DNA from: Diadophis punctatus similis
Taxonomy: Eukaryota; Chordata; Lepidosauria; Squamata; Dipsadidae
Direction of reading: 5' to 3'
NCBI GenBank assembly: GCA_023053685.1
Contig: JALIGW010000001.1
Span: 68,315,240 to 68,379,239, forward strand
Length of the DNA: 64,000 bases
Under the pieces are notes generated by a model, which saw only the letters and a list, made by a program, of their open reading frames with translations, searched no databases and was not told where the DNA came from. Below, one piece after another: positions 62,057-64,000 of the stretch (positions are counted from its first letter, which is position 1; each line of letters starts with the position of its first letter). The position numbers were made by a program, and so were the translations under genes.

Positions 62057-63711
62057 CTAGGCCTCTTGTAGAAACCTGAGATTGAGGAAGACACAAGCCA
62101 CCAATATGAGTGGGAAGGGATTTATTTTTTAGAGAGACATATCCTACAACTATAGGGATTGCCATAAGCACTCTATTGATATCTTCTAGCATGATATATG
62201 ATAAAACGTCTCCATTGAGTCTTGATAACCAGTTTCAAAGCTTGACTATAGCTAGTTTATACGTGATCTCATGCCTCATAAGGCTGTTGTACTTTGTAAC
62301 GGAGTGGGTGGCAGTGAATGAATGAGTGAATGAATGAATGAATATAAACATAAATGCACATATTATAAATGATTGAGAAAATTAGTACATGATACAAGAG
62401 TGATGAAAGGTTCTGATTGTGGAACCATTTTTATAGTGCACAAATAGATAAATTTCTGTACCTTTGTAAAACATTTACTAAAAAATAATTGATGAGAAAT
62501 TTTAAGAGGTGCAAATCCTAATGGAAAGCTACTAGGTAAGATATGGTCTGTGAGGAATAAATATGTGTTGAAAAGTGCATGCTTCTACCCACATTGTTAT
62601 AAGGAAATAAGAGATGGATAGGTCAAGAGAAACCTAAAAGTAAATTGAATGAAGTGGTCCTGGGATATTTAAGTGGGTAAAAGAAGAGATATTGCCAAGA
62701 ATGAATCAGTACTGAATGGATGTTGATTAAATTCAAAACTGATTGACCAATAGACAGAAGTATAGTAATGTAGCCTGCAAAAATAGTAGATTAGGACTGA
62801 GTCACAGAGCAAATATATAAAGAAAAAGTGAATGTTTTGAGAAGAAGGAGATGACCAAAATGTTGTGATTTGATGGAGCTGATGAATACACAAGAATGTT
62901 CTTTTGCATAGAACAAAAGGCAATATTTGAGTCCATTTATAGATATGGCAGATGCAAATATGATTTTTTTAAAAAAATAGAAAGGGATGGAAATGTATAA
63001 TGAATTGTGTTCTTGTAAATTATAATTAGCTGTATTTCCTTTTCTTATGTCATGCCTTGAAATTATTTAGCTTAATTCCTTTTTTCTTATGTCCATTCTA
63101 ATATTGCCTACTTGAAAGGGAACAGTGTGATGGAAAAGGGAGAAGTGGGCACATGAGAGGATGACATGAAAGCGGCATAAGTCAACATTTGGAAAGGATA
63201 TGCATTTATTTGACAATAATCCAGGGATTCCAAAGCTGGGATCTTTCCCTCATTTCTGAAATTCTTCTTCCTCTTTGAAGTTATCAAGACTATGTGATGC
63301 TCTCAATAACTATTAAATATGCGGAACAAAGACAGAGATGTAGGCATGGGTAGAAAATTTGAAATTCAATTAGATGGAACAGAATATGTATTATGGCAAG
63401 ATGCCCTGGCTTATCTAATACGCAGTATTCTGCTTAACATGATTAGACTTTTAAAATGATTCTCTGCCAACTGTGTGCAATGCTAACTAATCAGTTCAGA
63501 ATTACCTCCTTTTGTATAAATACAATCAGACCTAATTCTTGGAAAAAATAAAAATGGCTTGCATAGGGGGGAAAAATAACCCAGTAATGAATCAGTAGTT
63601 TGTAAGCGACCAAAGATAAATCTGAATAGTGATGTCAGTATGTGAACATTATGAGGTGATGACCTCGGGTCTAGAAAGCCCTCAGATTTTTTGTTAACTC
63701 TCTTGAAACTT

Positions 63712-63713
<2 letters not shown>
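62057..63713. other. Unassigned sequence
   Basis: No supported gene. A short GAAT repeat lies at 62317-62343. The part 62490-62980 has a faint LINE-like look in translation but no certain motif. Confidence 0.45.

Positions 63714-63752
<39 letters not shown>
63714..63752. repeat. (AC)n microsatellite
   Basis: About 19 AC units. The remaining sequence to 64000 shows no feature. Confidence 0.95.
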
Positions 63753-63753
<1 letters not shown>

Positions 63754-64000
63754 AGATATAGCAATCAGGAGGAGAAAGAAGGCAGGAAAAGATCTCTTCC
63801 ATTGCCATCTTTAGTGAGTGTGCTGCTGTACAAAAAGAACGCCATCACTAAAGGGAAACCAAGAACTGTAATGTATTAATCATGGAAAAGCCAACTTTTC
63901 CCAGCATTGCTTGTGATTTTGTGCACTGCCTTGTAATGTCATGATCTTGAAACCCTTCTGCACAGAGATCTGTGTTAAAGTCTCTGATCTTAAAGCCTTG

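Noticed and set aside
63691..63879. 62-residue frame with poly(Thr-His)
   Set aside because: Driven by the AC array.

Overview
This is a repeat-dense vertebrate window with no host gene that I can support. The mix of CR1, L2-like, RTE-like, R4-like and L1 non-LTR retrotransposons, a tRNA-derived SINE, many hAT-type miniature elements and long GATA, AAAT and AT microsatellites points to a squamate reptile. A snake is most likely, because GATA arrays and LINE-linked microsatellites are typical there. That assignment is an inference, since no host coding gene fixes the species. The sequence reads as an intergenic or deep intronic stretch built by repeated nested transposition.

Layout. Positions 1-5.6 kb hold an old L2-like LINE interrupted by two hAT-like miniature elements. 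Positions 6.3-7.7 kb hold a minus-strand L2-type LINE, and 9.0-10.6 kb a decayed CR1. Positions 11.6-17.9 kb hold decayed minus-strand LINEs (L2-like, RTE-like, R4/Dong-like), a TA-flanked miniature element and a large inverted repeat. Positions 19.5-27.2 kb are rich in hAT miniature elements with exact 8-bp target duplications, interleaved with AT, GATA, GGAA and GT arrays, Penelope-like ends and a SINE. Positions 27.8-32 kb hold LINE and LTR fragments. Positions 33.7-36.0 kb hold a broken hAT transposase copy whose right end resembles the ends of the miniature elements.

The centre of interest is 39.0-51.85 kb. A long CR1 element on the plus strand (ORF1 with zinc-finger and esterase motifs, ORF2 with endonuclease and reverse transcriptase) is split inside ORF1 by an 8,026-bp endogenous retrovirus on the minus strand (39795-47820). 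The provirus has two 510-bp LTRs that differ at three sites by my count, a primer binding site, a polypurine tract, open gag and pol frames and a short env frame lacking most of the surface subunit. Gag and pol lie in one frame separated by a UGA followed by CGG, with a possible downstream stem, which suggests stop-codon readthrough. Env ends on a stop codon made by the first three bases of the LTR. The LTR similarity and open frames indicate a very recent insertion.

Positions 52-64 kb hold further GATA, GCAG, AAAT, AT and AC arrays, a nested DNA-transposon/LINE composite (53412-54694), a 5'-truncated L1 with a 15-bp target duplication (55057-56118), more hAT miniature elements, a minus-strand LINE ending at a 155-bp AT array, and a second SINE. 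I see no CRISPR array, rRNA, functional tRNA gene or bacterial-type system.
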